Shown: in pieces, positions 35,056-42,153 of the stretch
Layout: each line of letters begins with the position of its first letter
Numbering within the stretch: position 1 is the first letter of the stretch
Assembly (NCBI RefSeq): GCF_918697925.1
Contig: NZ_CAKKMF010000039.1
Location: 1-43,305, forward strand
Reading direction: 5' to 3'
Length of the DNA stretch: 43,305 nt
Source: Arthrobacter sp. Bi26
GTDB lineage: Bacteria > Actinomycetota > Actinomycetes > Actinomycetales > Micrococcaceae
Notes under the pieces: generated by a model
Told to the model about the DNA's origin: nothing
Databases searched by the model: none
What the model saw: only the letters and a program-made list of their open reading frames with translations
Position numbers and translations under genes: made by a program

Positions 35056-35553
35056 TTAGGGTGCCTGCCGAAGGCCGGCCGCGTCCAGCACCACGCCGGC
35101 CGTGATGAAGGTTCCGCACTGCTCGCCAAACGGCTGCGCCGCGCGGGGCGTGAAGGCCGCGGTCCGTGCCGGCAGCGGGTTCCCGGCGGTATCCGTGCCC
35201 GTGGCCGTCACCCCGATGGGGCTGGCCGTCAGCGTCTCCATCATCAACATGCCGGTCAGGGTGCCGTCGGGCGAAGACGTGGCCGAACAGACGCCGTCGC
35301 CGCCGTAACGGCCGGGTTCGCAGCGTTGGTCCACGGTGGTGCTCCCGGGAACCAGTTCCAGGTCCGCTTCCTTGCAGCGGCCGTCCTGGCAGGCCAAAAG
35401 GTGGATGGTCCGCACCGACGGTGCGTATTCCCGGTCCACGGTCAGGGACACGACGGGCGCCTGAGCGATCGCCGGGCAGGCGGCCTCCGGCCGGCACGAG
35501 GTTACCAGGACGGCGGTGAGGGCCAGTGCGGCCGCGGCCGCCAGCTTGCGCAT
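35056..35553 (-). CDS. Putative secreted lipoprotein
   Basis: 165 residues. A short basic start (MRK), a hydrophobic h-region and a lipobox LVTSC with lipidated Cys20 define a type II signal peptide. The mature part has six more cysteines (disulfides likely) in ACPAI, LLACQDGRCKE, QRCEPG, GVCSAT and EQCGTF. I do not recognise a domain. It lies 16 nt downstream of mutY on the same strand, probably co-transcribed. Function unknown. Confidence 0.72.
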   Translation of the reverse strand: MRKLAAAAALALTAVLVTSCRPEAACPAIAQAPVVSLTVDREYAPSVRTIHLLACQDGRCKEADLELVPGSTTVDQRCEPGRYGGDGVCSATSSPDGTLTGMLMMETLTASPIGVTATGTDTAGNPLPARTAAFTPRAAQPFGEQCGTFITAGVVLDAAGLRQAP

Positions 35554-35569
35554 GCTCCAGCGTAGATCC

Positions 35570-36475
35570 TCAGCCCGGAAGCCGGAAGCCGCCCCGGTGC
35601 AGTTCCGCGAGGCCGTCGCCCAGCAGGCCGGCCAGCGCCCGTTCCAGCTGCTCGGGAGCCGCGTTGAGCCGGTGCAGGGCCGCGAGCGGGATCCCGATTC
35701 CCTGCGGTTCGAAGCCCAGGTCCGCAGGGGCCTCGTGGAACAGCACCGGCGACACGGGGTCCTCGGCTACGCGCAGGACGGCCATCACGGCGCCGCGCAC
35801 CTGCCGGTCCGTGCCGTGCCAGGCCTGTCCCTTGGGCGTGTACGTTGGCGGCGGCTCGCCGGCAGCCAGCCAGGCGCAGGACTCCCGGACAGGGCACTGG
35901 CCGCACTTGGGGGCCCGCGCCGTGCAGACCAGTGCACCGAGTTCCATGACGGAGGCGTTCCAGCGCACCGAGGCGCCGGGGTCGTCCGGGAGCAGGGACG
36001 CCGCCAGCCGCATTTCGGCAGCGGTCAGGGCCTGCGCCGGCAGGGCCGAGCCGGTGAGAAGCCGCGCATGGACCCGGCGGATGTTCGTGTCCACCACTGT
36101 TTCGCGGCGTCCGTAGGCGAACGCCGCGACGGCCGCGGCCGTGTAGCTGCCCACGCCGGGGAGATCCAGGAGCTCGGTGTAGGCGTCGGGGACGGCGCCG
36201 TCGTGGCTGTCCCTGATGGCGACGGCGGCCGCGTGCAGGCGCAGGGCGCGCCGGGGATACCCCAGCCGGCCCCAGGACCGGACGGCTTCCCCGGCGGGCT
36301 CGCGCGCCAGATCGGACGGCTCCGGCCAGCGGCGCAGCCATTCCTCCCAGACCGGCAGGACCCGGACCACCGGCGTCTGCTGGAGCATGACCTCGCTGAC
36401 CAGCACGCCCCAGGGCGTGCACTCCGCAGCCCGCCATGGCAGTTCCCTTGCATTGGCTGCGAACCAGTCGTCCAA
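35570..36475 (-). CDS. mutY: A/G-specific adenine glycosylase
   Basis: Removes adenine mispaired with 8-oxoguanine or guanine. 301 residues from TTG 36475. Catalytic Glu28 is in VSEVMLQQT, the helix-hairpin-helix is LLDLPGVGSYTAAAV, and the catalytic Asp129 is in VVDTNIRR. The [4Fe-4S] cysteines are C184-x6-C191-x2-C194-x5-C200. The C-terminal MutT-like domain (about 215-290) reads 8-oxoG. The frame stays open another ~190 nt upstream (ADLTALHAA precedes the TTG) but has no ATG/GTG, so the start is uncertain. Minus strand, upstream of the lipoprotein. Confidence 0.94.
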   Translation of the reverse strand: MDDWFAANARELPWRAAECTPWGVLVSEVMLQQTPVVRVLPVWEEWLRRWPEPSDLAREPAGEAVRSWGRLGYPRRALRLHAAAVAIRDSHDGAVPDAYTELLDLPGVGSYTAAAVAAFAYGRRETVVDTNIRRVHARLLTGSALPAQALTAAEMRLAASLLPDDPGASVRWNASVMELGALVCTARAPKCGQCPVRESCAWLAAGEPPPTYTPKGQAWHGTDRQVRGAVMAVLRVAEDPVSPVLFHEAPADLGFEPQGIGIPLAALHRLNAAPEQLERALAGLLGDGLAELHRGGFRLPG

Positions 36476-36669
36476 GGCGGCATGAAGCGCGGTGAGATCG
36501 GCGGCGCGGGCGCGCGGCCCGGCGGGCAGGGGTTGCCGCTGTGCCGGAGCGGATACGGGGGGCGTTGGGGTTAGAGTTTCGATCCATTCAGCGTAATAGA
36601 TCGGGGTAACGGATCGGGACGGCGGCAGGTCCCGCGGCGTGGTCGGGCGCCATAGCCCGCACGGTTCTC

Positions 36670-36684
36670 TAGGCTAGAAGAATG
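36670..36684 (+). promoter_or_regulatory. Putative leaderless promoter
   Basis: TAGGCT (36670-36675), six bases (AGAAGA), ATG 36682. This is the same box and spacing as at folE and hydrolase 1. Confidence 0.45.
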
Positions 36685-37392
36685 GTCAGGCAAGGCAATT
36701 CAGGAACGGGCGGTTCGAGGACGAAAGGTTCGCCCCCAGGACAATCCGGGCGGAAAACCGGACGGCCACCACTCCGCCCGGTATACCGCCGTCGCCGGCT
36801 GTTTGCTGGCCTGGTCCTGCTGCTCGTCATCGCCGTGGTCTTCGGTGGCTTCGTCGCGGTCTCGAGTGCCATGAGCGGCGGCCAGTCTTCTGGCGACCAG
36901 CCGTCCGGAGCGGCGCCGGCGAGCCTGCCGGCCGCGTCCGCGTCCGGTAGCCCCAAGGCGTCCAGGGATCCTTCGGCGTCACCCGCCGCATCATCGGGCG
37001 ATGGCTGCGAGCAGAACCTGGTGATAGTCACAGCTGCCACCGACAAGCAGGTCTATGCCGCGGGGGAGAAGCCGCTGCTGAGCCTCAAGGTGACTAACAA
37101 CAACAAAGTGCCGTGCGAGGTCAACATCGGCACTTCCCAGATGGAATACATGATCACCAGCGGCTCGGACCGGATTTTCTCTTCCAAGGACTGTCAGGCG
37201 GAGAGCACGGACCTGACGAAGACCATTGCGCCGGGCAAGAGCGAGACCGCCAACTTCCCGTGGCAGCGCAACCGCACGGTGCAGGGCTGCGAACCCGTCG
37301 AGGCCGAGCCCGGTGCCGGCGGCGCCTACTATGTCTTCACCGCCCGGCTGGCGAACAAGACCAGCCCCAAGGCCGTGTTTCAACTCAACTAA
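36682..37392 (+). CDS. Membrane-anchored protein with extracytoplasmic domain
   Basis: 236 residues. A basic, disordered cytoplasmic N-terminus (about 1-38, ending RRRR), one TM helix (about 40-62, LFAGLVLLLVIAVVFGGFVAV), a Ser/Ala/Pro/Gly linker to about 108, then an immunoglobulin-like beta-rich domain with four cysteines (GCEQN, PCEVN, DCQAE, GCEPV), probably two disulfides. TDKQVYAAGEKPLLSLKVTNNN resembles the first strands of BsuPI/DUF4232-like domains. It sits between mutY and disA, divergent from mutY. I recall a membrane protein at the equivalent place in M. tuberculosis. Function unknown. Confidence 0.78.
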   Translation: MVRQGNSGTGGSRTKGSPPGQSGRKTGRPPLRPVYRRRRLFAGLVLLLVIAVVFGGFVAVSSAMSGGQSSGDQPSGAAPASLPAASASGSPKASRDPSASPAASSGDGCEQNLVIVTAATDKQVYAAGEKPLLSLKVTNNNKVPCEVNIGTSQMEYMITSGSDRIFSSKDCQAESTDLTKTIAPGKSETANFPWQRNRTVQGCEPVEAEPGAGGAYYVFTARLANKTSPKAVFQLN

Positions 37393-37422
37393 CCCCAGTC
37401 AGCCCCGCTAACCCCCGTCGGT

Positions 37423-37454
37423 AGGTGCCCTTTTGGGCGATCAAAAGGGCATCT
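37423..37454. terminator. Terminator between the membrane protein gene and disA
   Basis: AGGTGCCCTTTTG (37423-37435) pairs with CAAAAGGGCATCT (37442-37454), 13 bp with one G/U, loop GGCGAT. A clear symmetrical hairpin usable in both directions, 30 nt after the membrane-protein stop and 103 nt after the disA stop. Confidence 0.8.
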
Positions 37455-37520
37455 GGGCCCACGCCGGCAGGGTTCCCTGGCCGAGCTTGCGAGGCGAGGG
37501 GGCCGGCGGGGAGCAACCGA

Positions 37521-37560
37521 CGGGTGTTGGAGGGGGTTAACGGGTATTGGAGAGGGTTAG
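37521..37560. repeat. 20-bp imperfect tandem duplication at the disA 3' end
   Basis: CGGGTGTTGGAGGGGGTTAA (37521-37540) is followed by CGGGTATTGGAGAGGGTTAG (37541-37560), three mismatches. The second copy contains the complement of the disA stop codon. Confidence 0.7.
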
Positions 37561-38633
37561 AGGAACCGGTCCAGCAGGCTGGCCTCGGCCATGCGGCTCA
37601 GGCCCTCCCTGACGGTCCTGGCGCGCTGGTCACCGATCCCGTCCACGGTCATGAGGTCATCGATCGTTGCCGCCATCAGGAACTGCAGGCCGCCAAAGTG
37701 GTCGACGAGCCGGTCGGCGACTGCCTTCGGCACGGCCTTAAGGCCGGAGAGCAGCCGGTAGCCGCGCGGCTGGACGACGGCGTCGAGGTTGGCCTCGCCG
37801 CCGGCGAAGCCGACGATCCCGGCGATCTTGCCGAGGTCAATCAGCTCGGTTGGGCCCAGGCTGACAAGGGCTTTGACCGCGTCGTCGATGTCCTCCGCCG
37901 TTGCGGCCGGGCCGGAGTAGTCGCGGATGATGACGTCGCTGCCCGGGCCGCGGCCCACGGTGAGCTCGTCCAGCTGCAGGGAGAGCAGGCGGCCGTCCTC
38001 GCCCAGTTCCAGGACGTACTGGGAGATTTCCTCGGAGATCCTGCGCACCATTTCCTGGCGCTGAAGCGTGACCGCGACGTCGCGGACCGTCACCATGGCC
38101 TCGATTTCCAGGGCGGAGAGCGAGCTGGTCACCTGGTCCAGGCGCGAGCGGTAGCGTTCCAGGGTTGCCAGGGCCTGGTTGGCGCGGGCCAGGACTTTCT
38201 CGGAGCCCTCCAGGACGTGGCGTAGTCCGTGCACGTACAGGGCGATGATCTGCATTGACTGGCTGACTGAGATGACCGGGACACCCGTCTGGATGGCCAC
38301 TCGTTCCGCGGTCCGGTGCCTGGTGCCCGATTCCTGCGTTTCGATGCTCGAGTCCGGGACGAGCTGGACCGCCGCGCGCAGGATGTTGCTGGCATCCTTG
38401 TCGCAGACAATGGCACCGTCCATCTTCGCCAGTTCCCGCAGCCGGGTGGGGGAGAAGTCGATGCCGATCTCGAAGCCGCCCGAACAGATGGACTCGATGG
38501 TCCTGTCGATGCCCAGCACGATCAGCGCGCCGGTCCGTCCGCGGAGGATGCGTTCCAGGCCGTCGCGGAGGGCTGTGCCCGGTGCCACCCTGGCCAGAGT
38601 CGCCTTGAGCGCATCTTCAGGGCTCCGAGCCAT
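37557..38633 (-). CDS. disA: DNA integrity scanning diadenylate cyclase
   Basis: Makes c-di-AMP from two ATP and is inhibited on branched DNA. 358 residues from ATG 38633, which has AAGGGGA about 6 nt upstream. The DAC domain has DGA (72-74, in KMDGAIVCDKD) and RHR (105-107, in ESGTRHRTAERVA). The coiled linker (about 150-250) and C-terminal helix-hairpin-helix (FLMAATIDDLMTVDGIGDQRA, seen in parts) complete the octameric scanning protein. Its usual partner radA is not adjacent. It is divergent from prfC. Confidence 0.96.
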   Translation of the reverse strand: MARSPEDALKATLARVAPGTALRDGLERILRGRTGALIVLGIDRTIESICSGGFEIGIDFSPTRLRELAKMDGAIVCDKDASNILRAAVQLVPDSSIETQESGTRHRTAERVAIQTGVPVISVSQSMQIIALYVHGLRHVLEGSEKVLARANQALATLERYRSRLDQVTSSLSALEIEAMVTVRDVAVTLQRQEMVRRISEEISQYVLELGEDGRLLSLQLDELTVGRGPGSDVIIRDYSGPAATAEDIDDAVKALVSLGPTELIDLGKIAGIVGFAGGEANLDAVVQPRGYRLLSGLKAVPKAVADRLVDHFGGLQFLMAATIDDLMTVDGIGDQRARTVREGLSRMAEASLLDRFL

Positions 38634-38965
38634 AGATTTCCCCTTCAAAGGTGCAGGCGAGAGCCTGCAAGTGCGCCGGTTTCCAGGGTCCCCCGGCAGG
38701 ATCAAAAGTACTCAGTTCCCCGCTCTCCCCATGATAGGGGCAAAGTACCGCAACTTCCGCACAGGCAAGCCTTAAAGTGGTCCATTGCGGCATGCCGCCG
38801 GAAGCCCCCGGAACGGCTGTCCCGGGTCCCGTCCGCGAAGGCATTTTGGCGCTGAATGGCCGCCGCTTCGTGCGCGGTCCGCGGCCTGCGATAAACTTGA
38901 GTCCTTGGGTGTACCGCGGGCTCTCCGCGCCGTGACCCGTCCACAGCCGCAGCGAAAGTAGCATC
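38634..38965. promoter_or_regulatory. Divergent disA/prfC intergenic region
   Basis: 332 nt without a gene. On the minus strand TATCAT (38736-38731), nested in CCCC...GGGG, is a -10 candidate for disA. On the plus strand TAAACT (38892-38897) is a -10 candidate for prfC. Neither has a convincing -35. No other structure was found. Confidence 0.35.
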
Positions 38966-40579
38966 GTGTCTCAAGAAGTCCTCAGCCCCGCCCGAGTCCA
39001 GGAGATTCACAAGCAGGCGGCCCGGCGCCGGACTTTCGCGGTCATTTCGCACCCCGACGCCGGCAAATCCACCCTGACGGAGGCCCTTGCGCTGCACGCA
39101 AAGGTGATCGGCACGGCCGGCGCCTCCAGCGGCAAGGCCAACCGCAAGGAAACGGTCTCGGACTGGATGCAGATGGAAAAGGACCGCGGCATCTCCATCA
39201 GCTCCGCCGCCCTGCAGTTCGGCTACCGGGACACCGTCATCAACCTCCTGGACACCCCGGGCCACGCGGACTTCTCCGAGGACACCTACCGCGTGCTCGC
39301 AGCCGTGGACTGCGCCGTCATGCTGGTCGACGCCGCGAAGGGCCTGGAAACCCAGACCATGAAGCTCTTCGAGGTCTGCAAGCAGCGGAACCTGCCCATC
39401 ATCACGGTCATCAACAAGTGGGACCGGCCCGGCCTGGACGCCCTGGCCCTCATGGACGAGATCACCGAGCGCACCGGACTGCAGCCCATGCCGCTGACCT
39501 GGGCCGTGGGCATCTCCGGCGACTTCCGGGGCGTCTGGGACCTGCGCAACGACCGCTTCGCGCAGTTCAAGCGGAACAACTCCGGCGCCAACATCGCCCT
39601 CACCGAATACTTCACCCCGGACGAGGCCGCGGCCAGCCAGGGCGAGGACTGGTCCAACGCCGTGGACGAGGCCGGGCTGGTCATCGAATCCAACCTGGCG
39701 TTCGACGTCCAGGCCTTCCATGCCGGCAAGGCGACGCCGATCCTCTTCAGCTCGGCCGCGCTGAACTTCGGCGTAAAGGAAATCCTCGACGCCCTCGTCG
39801 ACTTTGCGCCGCCCGCTGCCCCGCGGCCCGACGTCGAAGGCGAGCCCCGCCCGGTCGATGCCCCGTTCGCCGGATTCGTCTTCAAGGTCCAGGCCGGCAT
39901 GAACAAGGCCCACCGGGACCACGTTGCCTTCATCCGGGTCTGCTCCGGCATGTTTGAGCGCGGCATGGTGGTCACCCAGAGCCGGACAGGGAAATCCTTC
40001 GCCACCAAATACGCCCAGCAGGTCTTCGGCCGCGAACGCGAGGTGATCGACGAGGCATTCCCGGGCGATGTGGTTGGCCTCGTCAACGCCTCCTCCCTCC
40101 GGGTGGGGGACAGCCTGTTCCTGGACCAGCCGGTGGAGTTCCCGGCGATCCCGCTGTTCGCCCCGGAGCACTTCCAGGTGGCGCGCTCCAAGGACCCTAG
40201 CCGGTTCAAGCAGTTCCGCCGCGGCATCGAACAACTCGAGCACGAGGGCGTTATCCAGGTGCTCCGCTCCGATATCCGCGGCGACCAGGCGCCCGTCCTT
40301 GCCGCCGTCGGCCCCATGCAGTTCGAAGTCGTCGAAGACCGCATGGCACACGACTTCAGCGCCCCGATGCGGCTGGAACGACTCCCGTATTCCATGGCCC
40401 GGATCTCGACCGCCGACGCCATGCCGGCGCTGGCCAACGTCCCCGGCGCCGAAGTCCTGTTGCGCTCTGACGGGGAATATCTGGCCCTGTTCAACGACGT
40501 CTGGGCCCTGCGCCGGATCGAAAAGAACCACCCTGACCTCACCCTGGTGCCGATCGGGACCCACAACCCCGCGAAATAG
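38966..40579 (+). CDS. prfC: Peptide chain release factor 3
   Basis: GTPase that removes RF1/RF2 from post-termination ribosomes. 537 residues from GTG 38966. G1 is SHPDAGKSTL (from residue 29), switch II DTPGHADFSEDTYR, G4 NKWDRPGL. ASSGKANRKETVSDWMQMEKDRGISI (seen in parts) distinguishes RF3 from EF-G. The C-terminal domains are complete and end at HPDLTLVPIGTHNPAK. No good Shine-Dalgarno is visible before the GTG. Confidence 0.96.
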   Translation: MSQEVLSPARVQEIHKQAARRRTFAVISHPDAGKSTLTEALALHAKVIGTAGASSGKANRKETVSDWMQMEKDRGISISSAALQFGYRDTVINLLDTPGHADFSEDTYRVLAAVDCAVMLVDAAKGLETQTMKLFEVCKQRNLPIITVINKWDRPGLDALALMDEITERTGLQPMPLTWAVGISGDFRGVWDLRNDRFAQFKRNNSGANIALTEYFTPDEAAASQGEDWSNAVDEAGLVIESNLAFDVQAFHAGKATPILFSSAALNFGVKEILDALVDFAPPAAPRPDVEGEPRPVDAPFAGFVFKVQAGMNKAHRDHVAFIRVCSGMFERGMVVTQSRTGKSFATKYAQQVFGREREVIDEAFPGDVVGLVNASSLRVGDSLFLDQPVEFPAIPLFAPEHFQVARSKDPSRFKQFRRGIEQLEHEGVIQVLRSDIRGDQAPVLAAVGPMQFEVVEDRMAHDFSAPMRLERLPYSMARISTADAMPALANVPGAEVLLRSDGEYLALFNDVWALRRIEKNHPDLTLVPIGTHNPAK

Positions 40580-40595
40580 CGGCAGGACGCCGGGC

Positions 40596-40620
40596 CGGAA
40601 GACCGCCCGGACGTCTTCCG
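40596..40620 (+). terminator. Terminator of prfC
   Basis: CGGAAGAC (40596-40603) pairs with GTCTTCCG (40613-40620), loop of 9 nt, 16 nt after the prfC stop, followed by AAATCCGG rather than a T-run. Confidence 0.6.
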
Positions 40621-40637
40621 AAATCCGGTTTCCGCGC

Positions 40638-40662
40638 TATCATAAGTAAGCTTGCTTATGAT
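40638..40662. promoter_or_regulatory. 24-bp near-perfect palindrome overlapping a -10 box
   Basis: Positions 40639-40662 read ATCATAAG-TAAGCTTG-CTTATGAT, symmetrical at 22 of 24 bases (the only break is a T/G pair). TATCAT at 40638-40643 (5 of 6 to the consensus -10) overlaps its left arm. This geometry suits a dimeric repressor controlling the kinase-GAF gene. Confidence 0.65.
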
Positions 40663-40672
40663 GCGGGTGCCG

Positions 40673-40701
40673 GGATCAGTTTTCCGGCTTTGGACTGATC
40701 C
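40673..40701 (+). promoter_or_regulatory. Second inverted repeat in the kinase leader
   Basis: GGATCAGT (40673-40680) and ACTGATCC (40694-40701), perfect 8-bp arms with a 13-nt loop. It could be a second operator or a leader hairpin of the kinase mRNA. Confidence 0.5.
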
Positions 40702-40746
40702 GCCCGATTCCAGCGGCGGCCCCATTAGAGGGACCACGTAGACCTT

Positions 40747-42114
40747 TTGACAACCATGGACCCCGGTTTCCTGCTCAGCGGGCGCTACCGGATCGAAGAA
40801 CTCATTGGCCGGGGCAGCCAATCGAGTGTGTACCGTGCCACGGACGAGGTCCTGGGACGCGAAGTGGCGGTCAAACTTTTCCGCGACGGCACTGTGGACG
40901 AGGAACGGACCCGCAGGCAAAGCGAGGAAGTGCGGATCCTGGCAGGGATGGCCCACCACGCCCTCGTGACACTGTTCGACGCCGGGACCGACCTGAGTGA
41001 CCCGAGCCGCCGGCTCAGCTATCTGGTGATGGAACTCGTCCGCGGCCCCGACCTCCGGCGCCGCTCGGCCGAGGGCCCGCTTTCGGCGGCCCACATGGCG
41101 CTGATCGGGCACGATCTCGCCGACGGACTGGCGCACATCCACCACCACGGCATCATCCACCGGGACGTCAAACCGGCCAACATCCTGCTGGTGGACTACA
41201 GCGCCGAGGACCGGCGTCCACGCGCCAAACTCAGCGACTTCGGCGTGGCCATCACCGTCCGCGAGGGCCACTGCGGCGACCCCGACGACAGCTCCGGCAC
41301 CCCCGCCTACCTCAGCCCCGAACAGGCCGCCGGTGAACCGGCCGGCCCTGCCAGCGATGTCTATTCGCTGGGGCTGGTCCTGCTGGAAGGCCTGACCGGG
41401 AAAATGGCGTACCCCGGCGCGCCGGTCCAGTCCGCCCTGGCCCGGCTGCTCCAGGACCCGCACATCCCCGAAGAGCTGGCGCCCCTGTGGTCGGTCCTGC
41501 TGACCTCCATGCTGGACAGGGATCCGGCGGCCCGCCCGCCGGCCCGGGAAGTGTCCCTGGCCCTGCGCCAGGAAGTCATCAATGGCGCGGGTCGCCACCG
41601 CAGGGAAGCGGCCGCGCTGCTGACCGACGAAGACGGGCGGATGCAGGCGGTCGGGCGGTACGGGATCCTCGACACTCCCGCGGATGGCGCCTTCGACCGG
41701 ATCGCGGCGCTGGCCGCACGCATGTTCTCGGTGCCCGTGGCAATTGTCAGTGTTGTGGACCATGACCGGATCTGGTTCAAGTCCCACCACGGCACGGACG
41801 TTACCGAGATCGGCCGGGACCCCGGGTTGTGCGCCTCCGCCGTCCTCCAAGGGGATGCCTGGATTGTCCGGGACGCCATCAACGATCCCCGGACGCTGTC
41901 CAACCCTCTCGTGGCCGGCGAGTTCGGCCTGCAGTTCTATGCAGGGGTGCCGTTGCGCACTCCGGACGGCTACAACCTGGGCACCTTGTGCATCCTGGAC
42001 CGTGAGCCCCGAGACTTCAGCGATGAGGACACCGCTGCGCTGGAGGACCTGGCGGCGCTCGTGATGCACGACCTGGAGCTGCGGCTCCACAGCCGGCGGG
42101 CGCTCGCCGGGTAA
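40747..42114 (+). CDS. Cytosolic Ser/Thr protein kinase fused to a GAF domain
   Basis: 455 residues. Kinase domain (about 14-275): glycine loop LIGRGSQSSVYRA, Lys43 in VAVKLF, catalytic Asp140 in HRDVKPANILL, SDFGVA (Asp164), then SGTPAYLSPEQAAG (activation loop) and DVYSLGLVLLEGLTG. Residues ~300-450 are a GAF domain (YGILDTPADGAFDRIAALAARMF, CASAVLQGDAWIVRDA, FYAGVPLRTPDGYNLGTLCILD) of the type found in sensor and phosphodiesterase proteins. There is no TM helix or PASTA domain, unlike PknB. The ligand is unknown. GAGGGA at 40728-40733 is 13 nt from TTG 40747 and farther from ATG 40756, which is the alternative start. Confidence 0.88.
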   Translation: MTTMDPGFLLSGRYRIEELIGRGSQSSVYRATDEVLGREVAVKLFRDGTVDEERTRRQSEEVRILAGMAHHALVTLFDAGTDLSDPSRRLSYLVMELVRGPDLRRRSAEGPLSAAHMALIGHDLADGLAHIHHHGIIHRDVKPANILLVDYSAEDRRPRAKLSDFGVAITVREGHCGDPDDSSGTPAYLSPEQAAGEPAGPASDVYSLGLVLLEGLTGKMAYPGAPVQSALARLLQDPHIPEELAPLWSVLLTSMLDRDPAARPPAREVSLALRQEVINGAGRHRREAAALLTDEDGRMQAVGRYGILDTPADGAFDRIAALAARMFSVPVAIVSVVDHDRIWFKSHHGTDVTEIGRDPGLCASAVLQGDAWIVRDAINDPRTLSNPLVAGEFGLQFYAGVPLRTPDGYNLGTLCILDREPRDFSDEDTAALEDLAALVMHDLELRLHSRRALAG

Positions 42115-42153
42115 TCCGGGGCCCGCCGTCGAACGCCGGCCTCGCCCGGCCGC

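Noticed and set aside
36500..36587. ATG 36587 as the mutY start
   Set aside because: It is in a different frame from the mutY motifs. Using it would require an undetected indel.
42135..42150. Short GCCGG/CCGGC hairpin between the kinase and PucR genes as a terminator
   Set aside because: Only 5 bp, no T-tract, and such GC dyads are common at this base composition.
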